This document shows, in pieces, positions 53,404-63,233 of a DNA stretch of 64,000 nt. The notes below the pieces were generated by a model. It had not been told where the DNA came from. It made no database searches and saw only the letters and a program-made list of their open reading frames with translations. Position numbers and translations under genes: made by a program. The DNA lies in assembly GCF_002368335.1 (NCBI RefSeq), contig NZ_AP018288.1, positions 3,166,724 through 3,230,723 on the forward strand, written 5' to 3'. Each line of letters begins with the position of its first letter. Position 1 is the first letter of the stretch. This stretch comes from Nostoc sp. NIES-4103. Lineage in GTDB: Bacteria > Cyanobacteriota > Cyanobacteriia > Cyanobacteriales > Nostocaceae.

Positions 53404-53598
53404 ATGACCGCACTCAATAACGCTATCGAGCAAAATTCTTTAAGACAAGAGCATACCAATAAAGTCAAAACTAATTTTGATGTATTTGACACTAATTTTG
53501 AGCTATTGAATGAAACCGAAATTGAGGATCTGGAAAGTTTAATCACCGCTGAATTTGCACAAGGATTGCCTAACGACGTAGAAGTAGTTGGTTTTTAG
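53404..53598 (+). CDS. 64-residue acidic peptide of unknown function
   Basis: An ATG frame with GGAGAA seven to twelve bases upstream and a hairpin directly after the stop, so it looks a real transcription unit. The first 35 residues are rich in Asn/Gln/Thr and could be a leader; the middle FELLNETEIEDLESLITAEF is an acidic amphipathic helix like leaders of ribosomally made and modified peptides; the tail is AQGLPNDVEVVGF. There are no cysteines and no Gly-Gly leader cleavage site. It is near the di-iron enzyme at 52131. RiPP precursor is a hypothesis; small regulator is an alternative. Confidence 0.5.
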   Translation: MTALNNAIEQNSLRQEHTNKVKTNFDVFDTNFELLNETEIEDLESLITAEFAQGLPNDVEVVGF

Positions 53599-53599
53599 A

Positions 53600-53636
53600 T
53601 TCAGCTGAACTATCCATTTGATAGTTTTAAGCTGAA
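53600..53636 (+). terminator. Hairpin right after the peptide gene
   Basis: TTCAGCT/AGCTGAA (outer) and AACTATC/GATAGTT (inner) form one stacked stem two bases past the TAG. It would end or stabilise the small transcript. Further on, TTCCTGATTATCTAGC (53647-53662) and its near-complement (53723-53738) form a longer, looser stem. Confidence 0.6.
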
Positions 53637-53975
53637 ACCTGCAATATTCCTGATTATCTAGCCTATGTAAATTAAAAAGCTAAAGCAGCTTCAAAGCCTG
53701 TTTCAGTTTTACTATGGTAATAGCTAGATAGTCAGGAATTAATAGTCGTATGGCAAAGTGCTGTAGACGCTTGGTGCGGCTACTCTAAGAAAGCGGGAAC
53801 CCTCTTTCTTGGGAACGAGAACGCCTAACGGCGAACCCGCTATCGTGGGCGCTTTGCCGACAGACGAGCGCATGTGGCGTTGCTGAGTCGCAAGGCACTT
53901 GTTTCAAGGCTTTGAGCAATGAACATTGTCCTAACCTATGTGTCTACGGCTATACATCACAAAAAAGTCTTCGAT
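53637..53975. repeat. Spacer with long inverted repeat and REP-like block
   Basis: An imperfect 16-base inverted repeat (15 of 16) with a 60-base loop lies at 53647-53738. Bases 53761-53905 are a REP-like block (GTAGACGCTTGGTGCGGC, GGGAACCCTCTTTCTTGGG, GAACGCCTAACGGCGAACCC). No gene is seen before the STAND gene's stop at 53976. Confidence 0.55.
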
Positions 53976-56900
53976 TTATTGACTAGATGTTTCAAACAAA
54001 GTTTTTAGGGCATTAATAAGCTGTTTTTTATCAGTCACAGCCCCCAACAATTTCAGTGTTGCAATAGTAGCTGTAGTTAAACCAGTAACTCCCATAATAT
54101 TCATGCCCACATATGGTTTCTCAGCTTGCCAAATTTTGAAGCACTCACCCGTTGCTATATTCCATAGTCGAATTGTCTCATCATCACCACTACTGGCCAG
54201 AATCTGATGATCAGGACTAAAGGCAATTGACCAAAGCCTGCCTGTATGTCCTTGTATATTTCTGAAACATTCACCCGTACTAACATCCCACAGATTAACT
54301 GTGTTATCTTCACTGCAACTAGCTAGTGTCTGGCCATCTGGACTAAAGGCAACTGCCTTTAACCAACCTGTACTTGCCTGCAAAATTCTGTAGCATTCAC
54401 CAGTGCTAACACGCCATAACTTGATCGTTCCATCATAACTGCTACTTGCAAGTAGTTCACCATCTGAACTGAAGGCAACGGATAAAACCCAACTATTATG
54501 CCCTTGTAGTGTTTTTTTGCACTCACCTGTGCTGACATTCCATAATTTAATAGTCTGATCCAAAGAACCACTTGCTAGCATTGTTCCTTGAGGATTGAAG
54601 GCAACTGACCAAACAGCAGCACCATGTCCCTGCAATATTTTTAGGCACTTCCCTGTACTGACATTCCACAACCTCACTGTTTGATCTTCACTGCCACTAA
54701 CCAATATTTGCCCATTTGGGCTGAAGGCAACTGACCAAACAGCAGCACCATGTCCATGCAATGTTTTTAAGCATTGCCCCGTATCGACATCCCACAAGTT
54801 TATCGAAGAGTCATGACTGCCACTAACTAGTGTCTGCCCATTTGGACTAAAAGCAACTGACCGAACCGCAGCAACATGCCCTTGGAACGTTTTCAAGCAT
54901 TCATCGGTATTGACATCCCACAACCTTACCGAAGAATCATGACTACCACTTGCTAATGTCTGTCCATTGGGACTAAAGGCGATTGACAGTACTTGATTAC
55001 TATATCCCTGGAGGGTTTTGAGGCATTGACCTGTGCGAACATCCCATAGTCTGACTGTTTGGTCGTAACTGCCACTGACTAGGAGATCCTCCTGTGGGCT
55101 AAAGCAGATCGAAAATACCCAACTGGAATGTCCGTGCAATGTTTTGAGGCATTCATATGTACTAACACTCCACAGCCTGATGGTCTGGTCAAAACTGCCA
55201 CTAGCTAGGAGATCTCCTTGTGGACTAAAGGCAACTGAATAAATTTCATTGGAATGTCCTTGAAAAGTTGTGAGGCATTCACCTGTGTTAATATCCCACA
55301 GCTTAATAGTCTGATCCTCACTGCCACTTGCCAGCATATTACCATCAGGGCTGACAGCAATTGACCGTATCCCATCACAATGTCCTTGAAAGGTTTTGAG
55401 GCATTCACCTGTGTTAATATTCCATAACTTAAGAGTCTGGTCATCACTACCACTCACTAGCATTTGTCCGTCTTTAGTGAAGGCAACTGAGAGTACCCAA
55501 CTTGTGTGTCCTCGGAAAGTTAAGAGACATTGACCAGTACACACACTCCATAACTTAAGAGTCTGGTCATCGCTGCCACTTACTAATGTATGATTATCAG
55601 GACTAAAAGCAACTGACCAAACTTCATGCTCATGTCCGTACAAAGTTTGTAGGCATTGACCTGTGTTAACATCCCACAGCTTCACAGCATAGTCAGTAGT
55701 ACTGCTAGCAAGGATACTACCATCAGGACTAAAGGCTAGTGATAGAACCCAACTAGTATGTCCCTTACAGGTGAGAAGCTGTTTCCAATCGGAAACTTGG
55801 TACAATCGAATCTCACCATTGGTATCACCCATAGCCAACAGTTTACCATCAGGGCTAAAGGCTACAGATAAAATACCACCAAAAGTTTCAGCAAAAACAG
55901 ACTTAGCTAAATTGGCGTTTTGGAAATTAACATTGTGCAGTTTGACATTCTGTAAGTCTGCTTGCCAAACAGTTAAATTAGAAAAATCATAGTCCTTTAA
56001 ATTAATCTGAAGTTGACACAACAAATTCAAAATATTTCCAACTGTATACCCTGGTTCTAGTGGAGATTCTTCTTGCAGCCTTGCAAGAATTTTCGTAAAT
56101 TGCTTTTCGATACCTTTTTTGCTTTTGAAAACAGTGAGCAACCCATCTATTACTGGTCGGATAATGAGGCTAATTTGAGCTTCTCTTATATAGTCTTTAG
56201 CAGTTGCCTTCATTAAAGGATGGCAATTAAAAAGCTCGATATGATTAGTGACAATTTCTTCACAAATCTGCTCAATAAATACCTGAGTTACATACTCCAT
56301 AACTACAGGTTGTAAGGTGAAAGTTGCTGTACTTTTCTCTATTAGCGATCGCCGCACTAAAGATTCTAGAGACTCCAGTAATTTCTGAGTTGACCTAGGT
56401 AATATAATGTCTTGTCGCAACTGTGCTAAAGTAACTGGCTCATGATTAATTGCCAGCCAATAAATGATTTCTTTTTCTAAATCTGACAAACGCTCAAACT
56501 GTTGATCTAAAATATCGCGTATGTCTCCAAATACAGATGTACTTTCTTGCAAAAATTGAGTGACATTACCATCAAATATATCTTGAATAGTTGTAGCAAC
56601 TATTTTCAAAGCTAATGGATTACCTGCATAAAGATCAATGAGTAATTTCCATTCATTCTCTGCCGCAGTTATTCCTTTAATTCTCAAAATTTCCTGTGCT
56701 TCTTGCACCTTCAGGCCACTCAGTACTAACGAGCGAACAGGTGCTTCTTTTCCTTCAATTAATGCTACTTCTTTGGGTTTTTCTCGACTAGTTAATATAA
56801 TACAGCTACTGTGAGATGCTTCTCCTAACTGTTTAAAAAGCTCACCATATCCTTCATATCCTTCTCGATATTGTCCCGCCCGACTACCACCACGGAAAAC

Positions 56901-57545
56901 TGACTCCACATTATCAAGTAACAATAGACAACGAGAATTTTGTAAGTAATGAATTAATCGTGATATTCTCTCACATAATATTTCTGATAAATTGCTTTCT
57001 ATTTCCTGCTCATCAGATAGAACTTGGATTAAGTTTGCAATAATAGTTTTAACAGGTGGAGCTTCTCGTAGCGATCGCCAGATGACATATTCAAAGTCTT
57101 CTTGAATTTGTTGGGCAATTTTCACAGACAATGCTGTTTTACCAATACCACCCATTCCTAATAATGCCACTACTTGGCAACGGTCATTCAAAATCCATTG
57201 CTCTAAAGTACTCAGTTCGTCTTTACGTCCATAAAAAACTGGACTAGGGGTAGCATTTCCCCAGTCAACCCGAGTAGTTGAGTTTAAATAATCAGTTTTA
57301 TCTAATTCTGAGTTAAAAACTAAAAAGAGCTTTTCGAGAGTTTTTTTATCAACTCCTCCTTCACGATTTATAACTTTAGAGATAGTACTGGAATATAACC
57401 CTGTAAGTGTACTCATCTCTTCCAGCGTGTAGCTATTTCCATAATTGTCATTTGCTTCTGACATCCGCTTTGCTTCTTGAAGTTTTTGCAAACCTCTAGC
57501 AGTCAGTACAACACCACGTTTACGTTTCAAATTTTTAGAATTCAT
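53976..57545 (-). CDS. STAND NTPase: HTH, NB-ARC and 14 WD40 repeats
   Basis: A 1189-residue signal-transduction ATPase. Residues about 10-75 form a helix-turn-helix-like N-terminal domain (TLEEMSTLTGLYSSTISKVI). NB-ARC follows: P-loop GMGGIGKT (130-137), Walker B CLLLLDNVES (206-215), ILTSREKP and GNPLALKIV. A short pentapeptide-like stretch (LTVWQADLQNVKLHNVNFQN) links to 14 WD40 repeats from about 565 to 1140, two seven-blade propellers, then a 45-residue tail. Proteins of this layout resemble plant/animal NLR and Apaf-1 regulators; in cyanobacteria some may be defence or cell-fate switches, but no effector domain other than the HTH is seen. Repeats 10 and 11 are almost identical at DNA level, so recent duplication. 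Confidence 0.92.
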   Translation of the reverse strand: MNSKNLKRKRGVVLTARGLQKLQEAKRMSEANDNYGNSYTLEEMSTLTGLYSSTISKVINREGGVDKKTLEKLFLVFNSELDKTDYLNSTTRVDWGNATPSPVFYGRKDELSTLEQWILNDRCQVVALLGMGGIGKTALSVKIAQQIQEDFEYVIWRSLREAPPVKTIIANLIQVLSDEQEIESNLSEILCERISRLIHYLQNSRCLLLLDNVESVFRGGSRAGQYREGYEGYGELFKQLGEASHSSCIILTSREKPKEVALIEGKEAPVRSLVLSGLKVQEAQEILRIKGITAAENEWKLLIDLYAGNPLALKIVATTIQDIFDGNVTQFLQESTSVFGDIRDILDQQFERLSDLEKEIIYWLAINHEPVTLAQLRQDIILPRSTQKLLESLESLVRRSLIEKSTATFTLQPVVMEYVTQVFIEQICEEIVTNHIELFNCHPLMKATAKDYIREAQISLIIRPVIDGLLTVFKSKKGIEKQFTKILARLQEESPLEPGYTVGNILNLLCQLQINLKDYDFSNLTVWQADLQNVKLHNVNFQNANLAKSVFAETFGGILSVAFSPDGKLLAMGDTNGEIRLYQVSDWKQLLTCKGHTSWVLSLAFSPDGSILASSTTDYAVKLWDVNTGQCLQTLYGHEHEVWSVAFSPDNHTLVSGSDDQTLKLWSVCTGQCLLTFRGHTSWVLSVAFTKDGQMLVSGSDDQTLKLWNINTGECLKTFQGHCDGIRSIAVSPDGNMLASGSEDQTIKLWDINTGECLTTFQGHSNEIYSVAFSPQGDLLASGSFDQTIRLWSVSTYECLKTLHGHSSWVFSICFSPQEDLLVSGSYDQTVRLWDVRTGQCLKTLQGYSNQVLSIAFSPNGQTLASGSHDSSVRLWDVNTDECLKTFQGHVAAVRSVAFSPNGQTLVSGSHDSSINLWDVDTGQCLKTLHGHGAAVWSVAFSPNGQILVSGSEDQTVRLWNVSTGKCLKILQGHGAAVWSVAFNPQGTMLASGSLDQTIKLWNVSTGECKKTLQGHNSWVLSVAFSSDGELLASSSYDGTIKLWRVSTGECYRILQASTGWLKAVAFSPDGQTLASCSEDNTVNLWDVSTGECFRNIQGHTGRLWSIAFSPDHQILASSGDDETIRLWNIATGECFKIWQAEKPYVGMNIMGVTGLTTATIATLKLLGAVTDKKQLINALKTLFETSSQ

Positions 57546-58293
57546 GTATTATAAATTGAGTAATAATAACCTAATTTTGACGCTCGTTAACCTGGTAAAT
57601 AAATAAATACTGAGTTTTCATCAACAAACCGTGTATTTTTAGTCTAATTGTATTTATTGTAGCCAAACTACTCATCTTTATCTCCGATACGGATGGCATT
57701 CATAGCTTAGTCGTCCCTATTTATACATCCTGATTGACTAGTAAAAAATAGAGTTAAATGATGTAAATAAAAGAGAATGAAAAAGATTTTAAACGGAAAT
57801 GTCTAAAATAATCTCAAATTCTAAAAATCATCTTTAATTTAAAGTTTACCCAGCTCATATCGTTGAATAACTTAAAAAAGTTTTTCGCGCAATGGCTTGA
57901 TGGTGCTGATCCAAACTCAGTAGCTATATAAATGCTAGATGTTTGCTTGCGATCGCGCCAAGAGGAGTACCTAGGTGCGATCGCTCACTCTATTTAATTT
58001 ACAGCTTTCTGTGCTGGCTGGGAATTATACAGGGCTACAGGTTTTCAGATCACTTGCCATATTCTATGCCTAGCAGGAATTTGAGAAAAATAGTAAATTT
58101 GTTTTGCATAGTAAAAGTCCAGTTTTATATCAAGCTATTATTGGCCGTAAACTTTTCATATCCAGCTAATACTGTAAGTGGGGAATGAGGAATGCAGGAG
58201 ATGAGGAAGATAACTGTTAACTGCTAACTCCTCCCTCCCACCTTCTAATTATCTAATAGCGTTAAGCTAGAAAAAAATAGATAACTATTAGTA
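57546..58293. other. 748-base AT-rich spacer
   Basis: The divergent promoter region between the STAND gene and the EEP gene. One HIP1 pair (57951 and 57977) and GGGGAATGAGGA and CTAACTC-type short repeats (58180-58240) are the only features; no gene of normal coding quality was seen. Confidence 0.5.
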
Positions 58294-59130
58294 ATGCCTA
58301 ATATTAAACAACACGTAGATACTTTCGCCAAAAAATTTGTTCCATCCTACCGATTCATTAGCTCACAAGAATCTACAATTGATAGCAGCTATTTGCCTCA
58401 AAGAGAATTAAATAGTAACTCCATTAAAGTACTTAACTGGAATATTGCTAAAAATAATTATAATCAGATTTGGTTAAAAGATTTTTTAACCATTATTGAA
58501 GAATACCAACCACATCTAATATTTTTACAAGAATTTCGTTTAAAATTAGAAAAAGAAAAATTAGGAGAATGGATAGGGATGAATTGGAATTTTGCTCCTA
58601 ACTTTATTGATGTACATCATCAGAGTTATTCAGGAATATTCACAGCATCTACAATCAGTCCGTTAACTAAAAAAGTTTTAATAACTAGGCATCATGAACC
58701 TATTATTAAAACTCCTAAAATTTCCTTGATCACTGAATATTCGCTATCTCATCATCAAGTAACTCTTTTAGCAATCAATAGCCATTTAATTAATTTTGTA
58801 GATTTAAATAAATTTGAACTACAGTTACATGAATTAGAATTGGCGTTGTCTGCACATCATGGCCCCCTAATATTTTCAGGAGACTTTAATACTTGGAACC
58901 GAAAAAGAGCAGTTATTTTGGATAAAGTAGTAACTCGACTGGGGTTAATACCAGTAACTTTTGCACCCCATGAAAGGCGCAAAATTAAACGCTTCCTATT
59001 GTCATCTCCCCTAGATAGGATATTTTACCGAGAATTGAGTGAAAACAAAGCCAGTGCTAAAGTACTAGACCAAATTTGCTCATCCGATCACAAACCATTA
59101 CTGGCAGAATTTTCTTATATCGATACCTGA
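58294..59130 (+). CDS. Endonuclease/exonuclease/phosphatase (EEP) family protein
   Basis: A 278-residue metal-dependent phosphodiesterase fold. KVLNWNIAKNNYNQ, LIFLQEFRLKLEKEK (metal-binding Glu), FSGDFNTWNRKR (Asp and Asn) and SSDHKPLLAEF (Asp-His) are the four motifs of the DNase I-like family. The N-terminal 40 residues are unrelated leader. It lacks a signal peptide. It stands ten bases before the phospholipase-D-type gene, and the pair likely act together on lipid head groups or polyphosphates, which is inference. A DNase role is possible. Confidence 0.82.
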   Translation: MPNIKQHVDTFAKKFVPSYRFISSQESTIDSSYLPQRELNSNSIKVLNWNIAKNNYNQIWLKDFLTIIEEYQPHLIFLQEFRLKLEKEKLGEWIGMNWNFAPNFIDVHHQSYSGIFTASTISPLTKKVLITRHHEPIIKTPKISLITEYSLSHHQVTLLAINSHLINFVDLNKFELQLHELELALSAHHGPLIFSGDFNTWNRKRAVILDKVVTRLGLIPVTFAPHERRKIKRFLLSSPLDRIFYRELSENKASAKVLDQICSSDHKPLLAEFSYIDT

Positions 59131-59140
59131 AAAAATTAAG

Positions 59141-60583
59141 ATGCTTGTAGATAGTGGAATTTTAGCTATTTTTAGCACAGCTACAGTTATTGTTCATGCC
59201 TTGGGAATTGTACATGCAGCTCATGCAGTGATGAATGTGCGTTCTTCTACTGGAGCGATCGCTTGGAGTATATCTCTAGTGACTTTTCCTTGGCTGGCTA
59301 TTCCGTTGTATTGGATTCTAGGAAGGACTAGATTTCACGGATATGCTGAAACCCTGCGTTCAGTTTATGCACAACACTACAAACTCGTTCGCCATACTTA
59401 CCATGAACTCGCTGAATTTAAAGTTGCACCACCAGATAAATTGGCGCAGCTGCAACCACTGGCTGAGGCTTTTACAGGCATTCCTTTCACCTGTGGTAAT
59501 GCTGCTGAATTACTAATTGATGGTCAGCAGACCTATGAAGCGATGTTGAGCGCGATCGCATCGGCAAAAGATTATATTTTGTTGCAATCTTATACTATTA
59601 ATGATGACCAAATAGGCAACAAGTTTAAAGAAGCATTGATTGCTAGAGCCAAGCAAGCAATCAGAATCTACTTTCTCTATGATGAAATTGGTTCAAAAAA
59701 ACTATCCCGCTCATATATCAAATCTCTACAACAATATGGTATTCAAGTTAGTGCATTCAACACCACTAAAGGTAAAGGTAATCGTTTCCAACTCAATTTC
59801 CGCAACCATCGCAAAATTATTGTGGTAGATGGTGAAATAGGATTTGTAGGTGGTCTAAATATTGGCGATGAATACTTAGGAAAAAATCGCCGCTTGAGTC
59901 CTTGGCGCGACACCCATATGATACTCCAAGGGCCCACAGTCAAAACCCTGCAAAACTCATTTATACGAGATTGGTATTGGGCAACTCGCAAAGTTCTTGA
60001 AGTTAACTGGCAAGTCAAACCTAATCAAGAAATTAACCAAACCGCATTAGTACTTCCTACAGGCCCCGCAGATCAGCTACCAGCTTGTAGGCTTTTTTTC
60101 GTCAATGTGATTAATCAAGCTAAGACTCTCCTGTGGATTGCTAGTCCTTACTTTGTGCCAGACGAATCAACATTGTCAGCCTTAAAACTGGCTGCAATGC
60201 GGGGTGTAGATGTGCGAATTATCCTACCAAACCGACCCGATCACTTACTTGTTTATCTATGTTCTTTCTCTTACTATACCGAAATGGAGGCAATTGGTAT
60301 CAAGCTATATCGTTATAAAAATGGTTTCATGCACCAGAAAATCATACTCATCGATCAAGATATGGCAGGGGTAGGAACTGTTAACTTAGATAATCGCTCT
60401 TTCACCCTCAACTTTGAAGTAATGGGCTTTGTTGCTGAGCCTGGCTTTGTCCAAAGTGTAGAAAAAATGTTAAAGGCTGATTTAGGTGCTTGTGTTGCTG
60501 TTGATTTATCTGAATACCATAGAAAACCTTTTTGGTTCAAGTTAGCCGTGAGAGTTTCTCGCCTACTGACTCCTTTACTTTAA
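59141..60583 (+). CDS. cls: Cardiolipin synthase-type phospholipase D protein
   Basis: A 480-residue protein with two N-terminal membrane helices (LAIFSTATVIVHALGIVHAA and ISLVTFPWLAIPLYWIL) and two HKD motifs: FRNHRKIIVVDGE (His223) and FMHQKIILIDQD (His398). This is the layout of bacterial cardiolipin synthase, which joins phosphatidylglycerol molecules; cyanobacteria usually lack cardiolipin, so the lipid product is not certain. The ATG follows the EEP stop by about ten bases. Confidence 0.85.
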   Translation: MLVDSGILAIFSTATVIVHALGIVHAAHAVMNVRSSTGAIAWSISLVTFPWLAIPLYWILGRTRFHGYAETLRSVYAQHYKLVRHTYHELAEFKVAPPDKLAQLQPLAEAFTGIPFTCGNAAELLIDGQQTYEAMLSAIASAKDYILLQSYTINDDQIGNKFKEALIARAKQAIRIYFLYDEIGSKKLSRSYIKSLQQYGIQVSAFNTTKGKGNRFQLNFRNHRKIIVVDGEIGFVGGLNIGDEYLGKNRRLSPWRDTHMILQGPTVKTLQNSFIRDWYWATRKVLEVNWQVKPNQEINQTALVLPTGPADQLPACRLFFVNVINQAKTLLWIASPYFVPDESTLSALKLAAMRGVDVRIILPNRPDHLLVYLCSFSYYTEMEAIGIKLYRYKNGFMHQKIILIDQDMAGVGTVNLDNRSFTLNFEVMGFVAEPGFVQSVEKMLKADLGACVAVDLSEYHRKPFWFKLAVRVSRLLTPLL

Positions 60584-60705
60584 ATTAATACCGATGCTTG
60601 TTAAAATATTAATATATGCTTAAATGCAAAATAGTATCCTAACTCCAAATGGGATATTAAAAATAAAAGTAAAACCAAATTTTAGCCTCGAAAAGGATTA
60701 AAGTT

Positions 60706-61293
60706 ATGAACCCGCCTGAAGAATATATCAATAGTAATTCGGGAGAACTAGCAAAAGGGGGAGCAAGTCAATTTAGTAATAATAGCATTAGTGAAAGTGG
60801 CAACTTAGATAAAGTTAGAGACTTACTTTTTGGAAATCAAATACGGGAGGTAGACAAAAGGTTTACGCGTTTAGAAGAACGGCTAGTAAAAGAATTTACT
60901 AACATACGAGATGAGACAAGAAAACGTTTAGATAATTTAGAGAATTACATCAAAAAAGAAGTTGATGCTTTAGCAGAACGGCTAAAAAACGAACAAACAG
61001 AACGTGCCACTGCTGTGCAAGCATTGAGTGAAGAGCAAAAAAATATAAGCATAACTTTAGACAAAAAATTTGTCCAATTAGAAGAACAAACTACTAATAG
61101 CCAGCGGAATTTACACGATCAGATTCTCAACCAATCTAAAAGCCTACAAGATGATATTCAGCAAAAATACGAGGAAATATTAGCTTTGCTGGAACGGGAA
61201 GCTGAAGAGCTGCGTAGGGACAAAATAGATCGTTCTAAGCTTGCAGCTCTATTTACAGATTTAGCCATTCGTCTGAATGGGGAAAATAGTTAG
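60706..61293 (+). CDS. Coiled-coil protein, partner candidate of the OmpA-like protein
   Basis: A 195-residue protein without signal or membrane segment. Residues 1-33 are Asn/Ser-rich; LDKVRDLLFG at about 35-44 is shared in pattern with the next protein (LTTLRSLLFG); from there to about 165 is a long coiled coil (RFTRLEERLVKEFTNIRDET...). The end, LAALFTDLAIRL, could be a helical cap. Three genes follow in the same direction. The function is unknown; a scaffold or tether fits the coiled coil. Confidence 0.6.
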   Translation: MNPPEEYINSNSGELAKGGASQFSNNSISESGNLDKVRDLLFGNQIREVDKRFTRLEERLVKEFTNIRDETRKRLDNLENYIKKEVDALAERLKNEQTERATAVQALSEEQKNISITLDKKFVQLEEQTTNSQRNLHDQILNQSKSLQDDIQQKYEEILALLEREAEELRRDKIDRSKLAALFTDLAIRLNGENS

Positions 61294-61390
61294 TAGTTAG
61301 TTGTCAGTTGTCATTTGTCAGTAGTTATTCTCCTAGTTCCCTCATCTCCCCATCCCCCCTGCTCTCCATCCCCAATTGGGGATTTTGGCA

Positions 61391-63190
61391 ATGAGTGATT
61401 CCTTAAATCAAAAACCGAAAGTACCTCCTGAAGCTACAAATAGCAACAGTCAATCTTCGAGTAACAAAGAACCACAACTTAACGATGAACTCACTACACT
61501 TCGCAGTTTGCTTTTTGGAATTGAGCCAACCGAACTTAACAAACTCTATGAGCGATTAAATAATCCTCAAATTCAACCAGAAGATATCAGCCGCCTGCTT
61601 CCAGAAGCTTTAATTATGCGGTCAAAACAAGATAAACAACTGGTTGAAGCATTAGTACCAACTGTGGAAGAAGCCATTCAAACTTCTGTTAAACAAGACG
61701 AAAATGTACTTTCAGAAGCGTTTTTTCCGATCATTGGCCCAGCCACACGCAAGGCGATTTCCACAGCGCTTGAGCAGATGATGCAATCTCTGAATCAAAC
61801 CTTGGAAAATAGCTTGTCAGTTGAAAGTTTTAAGTGGAGGTTAGAAGCGCGACGCACGGGTAAATCATTTGCAGAAATTGTGCTGTTGCGGACGTTAATT
61901 TACCGAGTAGAACAAGTATTTCTAATTCATAAAAAAACTGGATTATTGCTGCAACATGTGATGGTTAAACAGATAGCTACTCAAGATCCAGATTTAGTTT
62001 CTGCCATGTTGACAGCTATTGGTGATTTTGTCAGAGATTCGTTCAGCATCGGAAAAGAAGATGCATTAAAATGTTTGCGGTTTGGAGAACTCACCATTTT
62101 GGTTGAAGAAGGGCCGCAAGCAATTATAGCAGGTAGTATCAGGGGAAACCCGCCCCAAGAATTAAGGTTAGTTTTTCAAGACGCCATAGAAAAAATTCAT
62201 CTCAAGCTCAGGGAAGAAATTAAGGCTTTTGCAGGAGAAACAGAACCATTTAAAGCAAGCATACCTTATTTAGAAGCCTGTCTAGCAGTTCAGTATAAAC
62301 CTGCTTACCAGAAAAATAATTATACTTATACATGGTCTTGCTTAGGTACAATAGCGATCGCATGTGGTATTTGGAGCTTTTTTACTATTCGAGAACATCT
62401 CCGATGGCAAGCCTATGTGGAAAAACTCAACTCTCAACCTGGAATTATTGTGATTAACACCAAGCAGCACAATGGAAAACATTTCATTATGGGAATGCGC
62501 GACCCATTAGCAGTAGATCCCAATAGTTTGATACAACAAGCAAATCTCAATCCGAAAACAGTCATTAGCCAGTGGAAACCTTACTTATCTTTAGAACCGG
62601 AATTGACTATAAAAAGAGTTAATGCTTTGTTGCAACCACCTAAAACTGTATCTTTTCAATTGGATAACAATGGTAATCTCCATGCCACAGGTTATGCACC
62701 TCGTCAATGGATTTTAGAAGCTCGTAAGTTATGGCGATTTATTCCAGGAATTACTCAATTTCAAGACAAAAATATTGTAGACATTGAACTACAGCACTTA
62801 CAAAGATATATTAAACAAATTGAACAAGAAAAATTATTTTTTTCAGAAGGCACAGCAGAGTTTGCCCCTGGTGAAGCTATTAAACTGCCTCAGTTAGTAT
62901 TAAATATCCAAAAGCTTTTGGATAGTGCCAAGTATCTAGATAAAAATGTACGAGTAGAAATAATAGGGCACACCAATGCAGCGGGAACAGAACAGAAAAA
63001 TATGCTTCTCAGCCAAAATCGTGCAGAAAAAATCCTATCTTATTTAAAATATCAAGGCATCGATACCAGTAAATTGAAAGTTGTAGGTGTTGGTTCTAAA
63101 CTACCTTTGCAGCCAGAATTGACACCAAAAGCCAAAACAGCTAATCGGAGAGTATCTTTTCAAGTAATCGTAACTGACACCACTAATTAA
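61391..63190 (+). CDS. OmpA-family C-terminal domain protein with one membrane helix
   Basis: A 599-residue protein. The N-terminal 300 residues are cytoplasmic and start with a variant of the LRSLLFG motif seen in the previous gene; one membrane helix near 315-335 (CLGTIAIACGIWSFF); then a periplasmic part ending in an OmpA-like peptidoglycan-binding domain (VEIIGHTNAAGTEQKNM, SQNRAEKILSYL, VVGVGSKLP). I use ATG at 61391 instead of the upstream TTG. The large cytoplasmic N-terminus is unusual for OmpA-family proteins and suggests a link from wall to cytoplasm, with the GTPase next door. Confidence 0.78.
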   Translation: MSDSLNQKPKVPPEATNSNSQSSSNKEPQLNDELTTLRSLLFGIEPTELNKLYERLNNPQIQPEDISRLLPEALIMRSKQDKQLVEALVPTVEEAIQTSVKQDENVLSEAFFPIIGPATRKAISTALEQMMQSLNQTLENSLSVESFKWRLEARRTGKSFAEIVLLRTLIYRVEQVFLIHKKTGLLLQHVMVKQIATQDPDLVSAMLTAIGDFVRDSFSIGKEDALKCLRFGELTILVEEGPQAIIAGSIRGNPPQELRLVFQDAIEKIHLKLREEIKAFAGETEPFKASIPYLEACLAVQYKPAYQKNNYTYTWSCLGTIAIACGIWSFFTIREHLRWQAYVEKLNSQPGIIVINTKQHNGKHFIMGMRDPLAVDPNSLIQQANLNPKTVISQWKPYLSLEPELTIKRVNALLQPPKTVSFQLDNNGNLHATGYAPRQWILEARKLWRFIPGITQFQDKNIVDIELQHLQRYIKQIEQEKLFFSEGTAEFAPGEAIKLPQLVLNIQKLLDSAKYLDKNVRVEIIGHTNAAGTEQKNMLLSQNRAEKILSYLKYQGIDTSKLKVVGVGSKLPLQPELTPKAKTANRRVSFQVIVTDTTN

Positions 63191-63233
63191 AAGGGAGTAA
63201 GGAATAGGGAATGGAGACTAGGAAAAACGCTGT

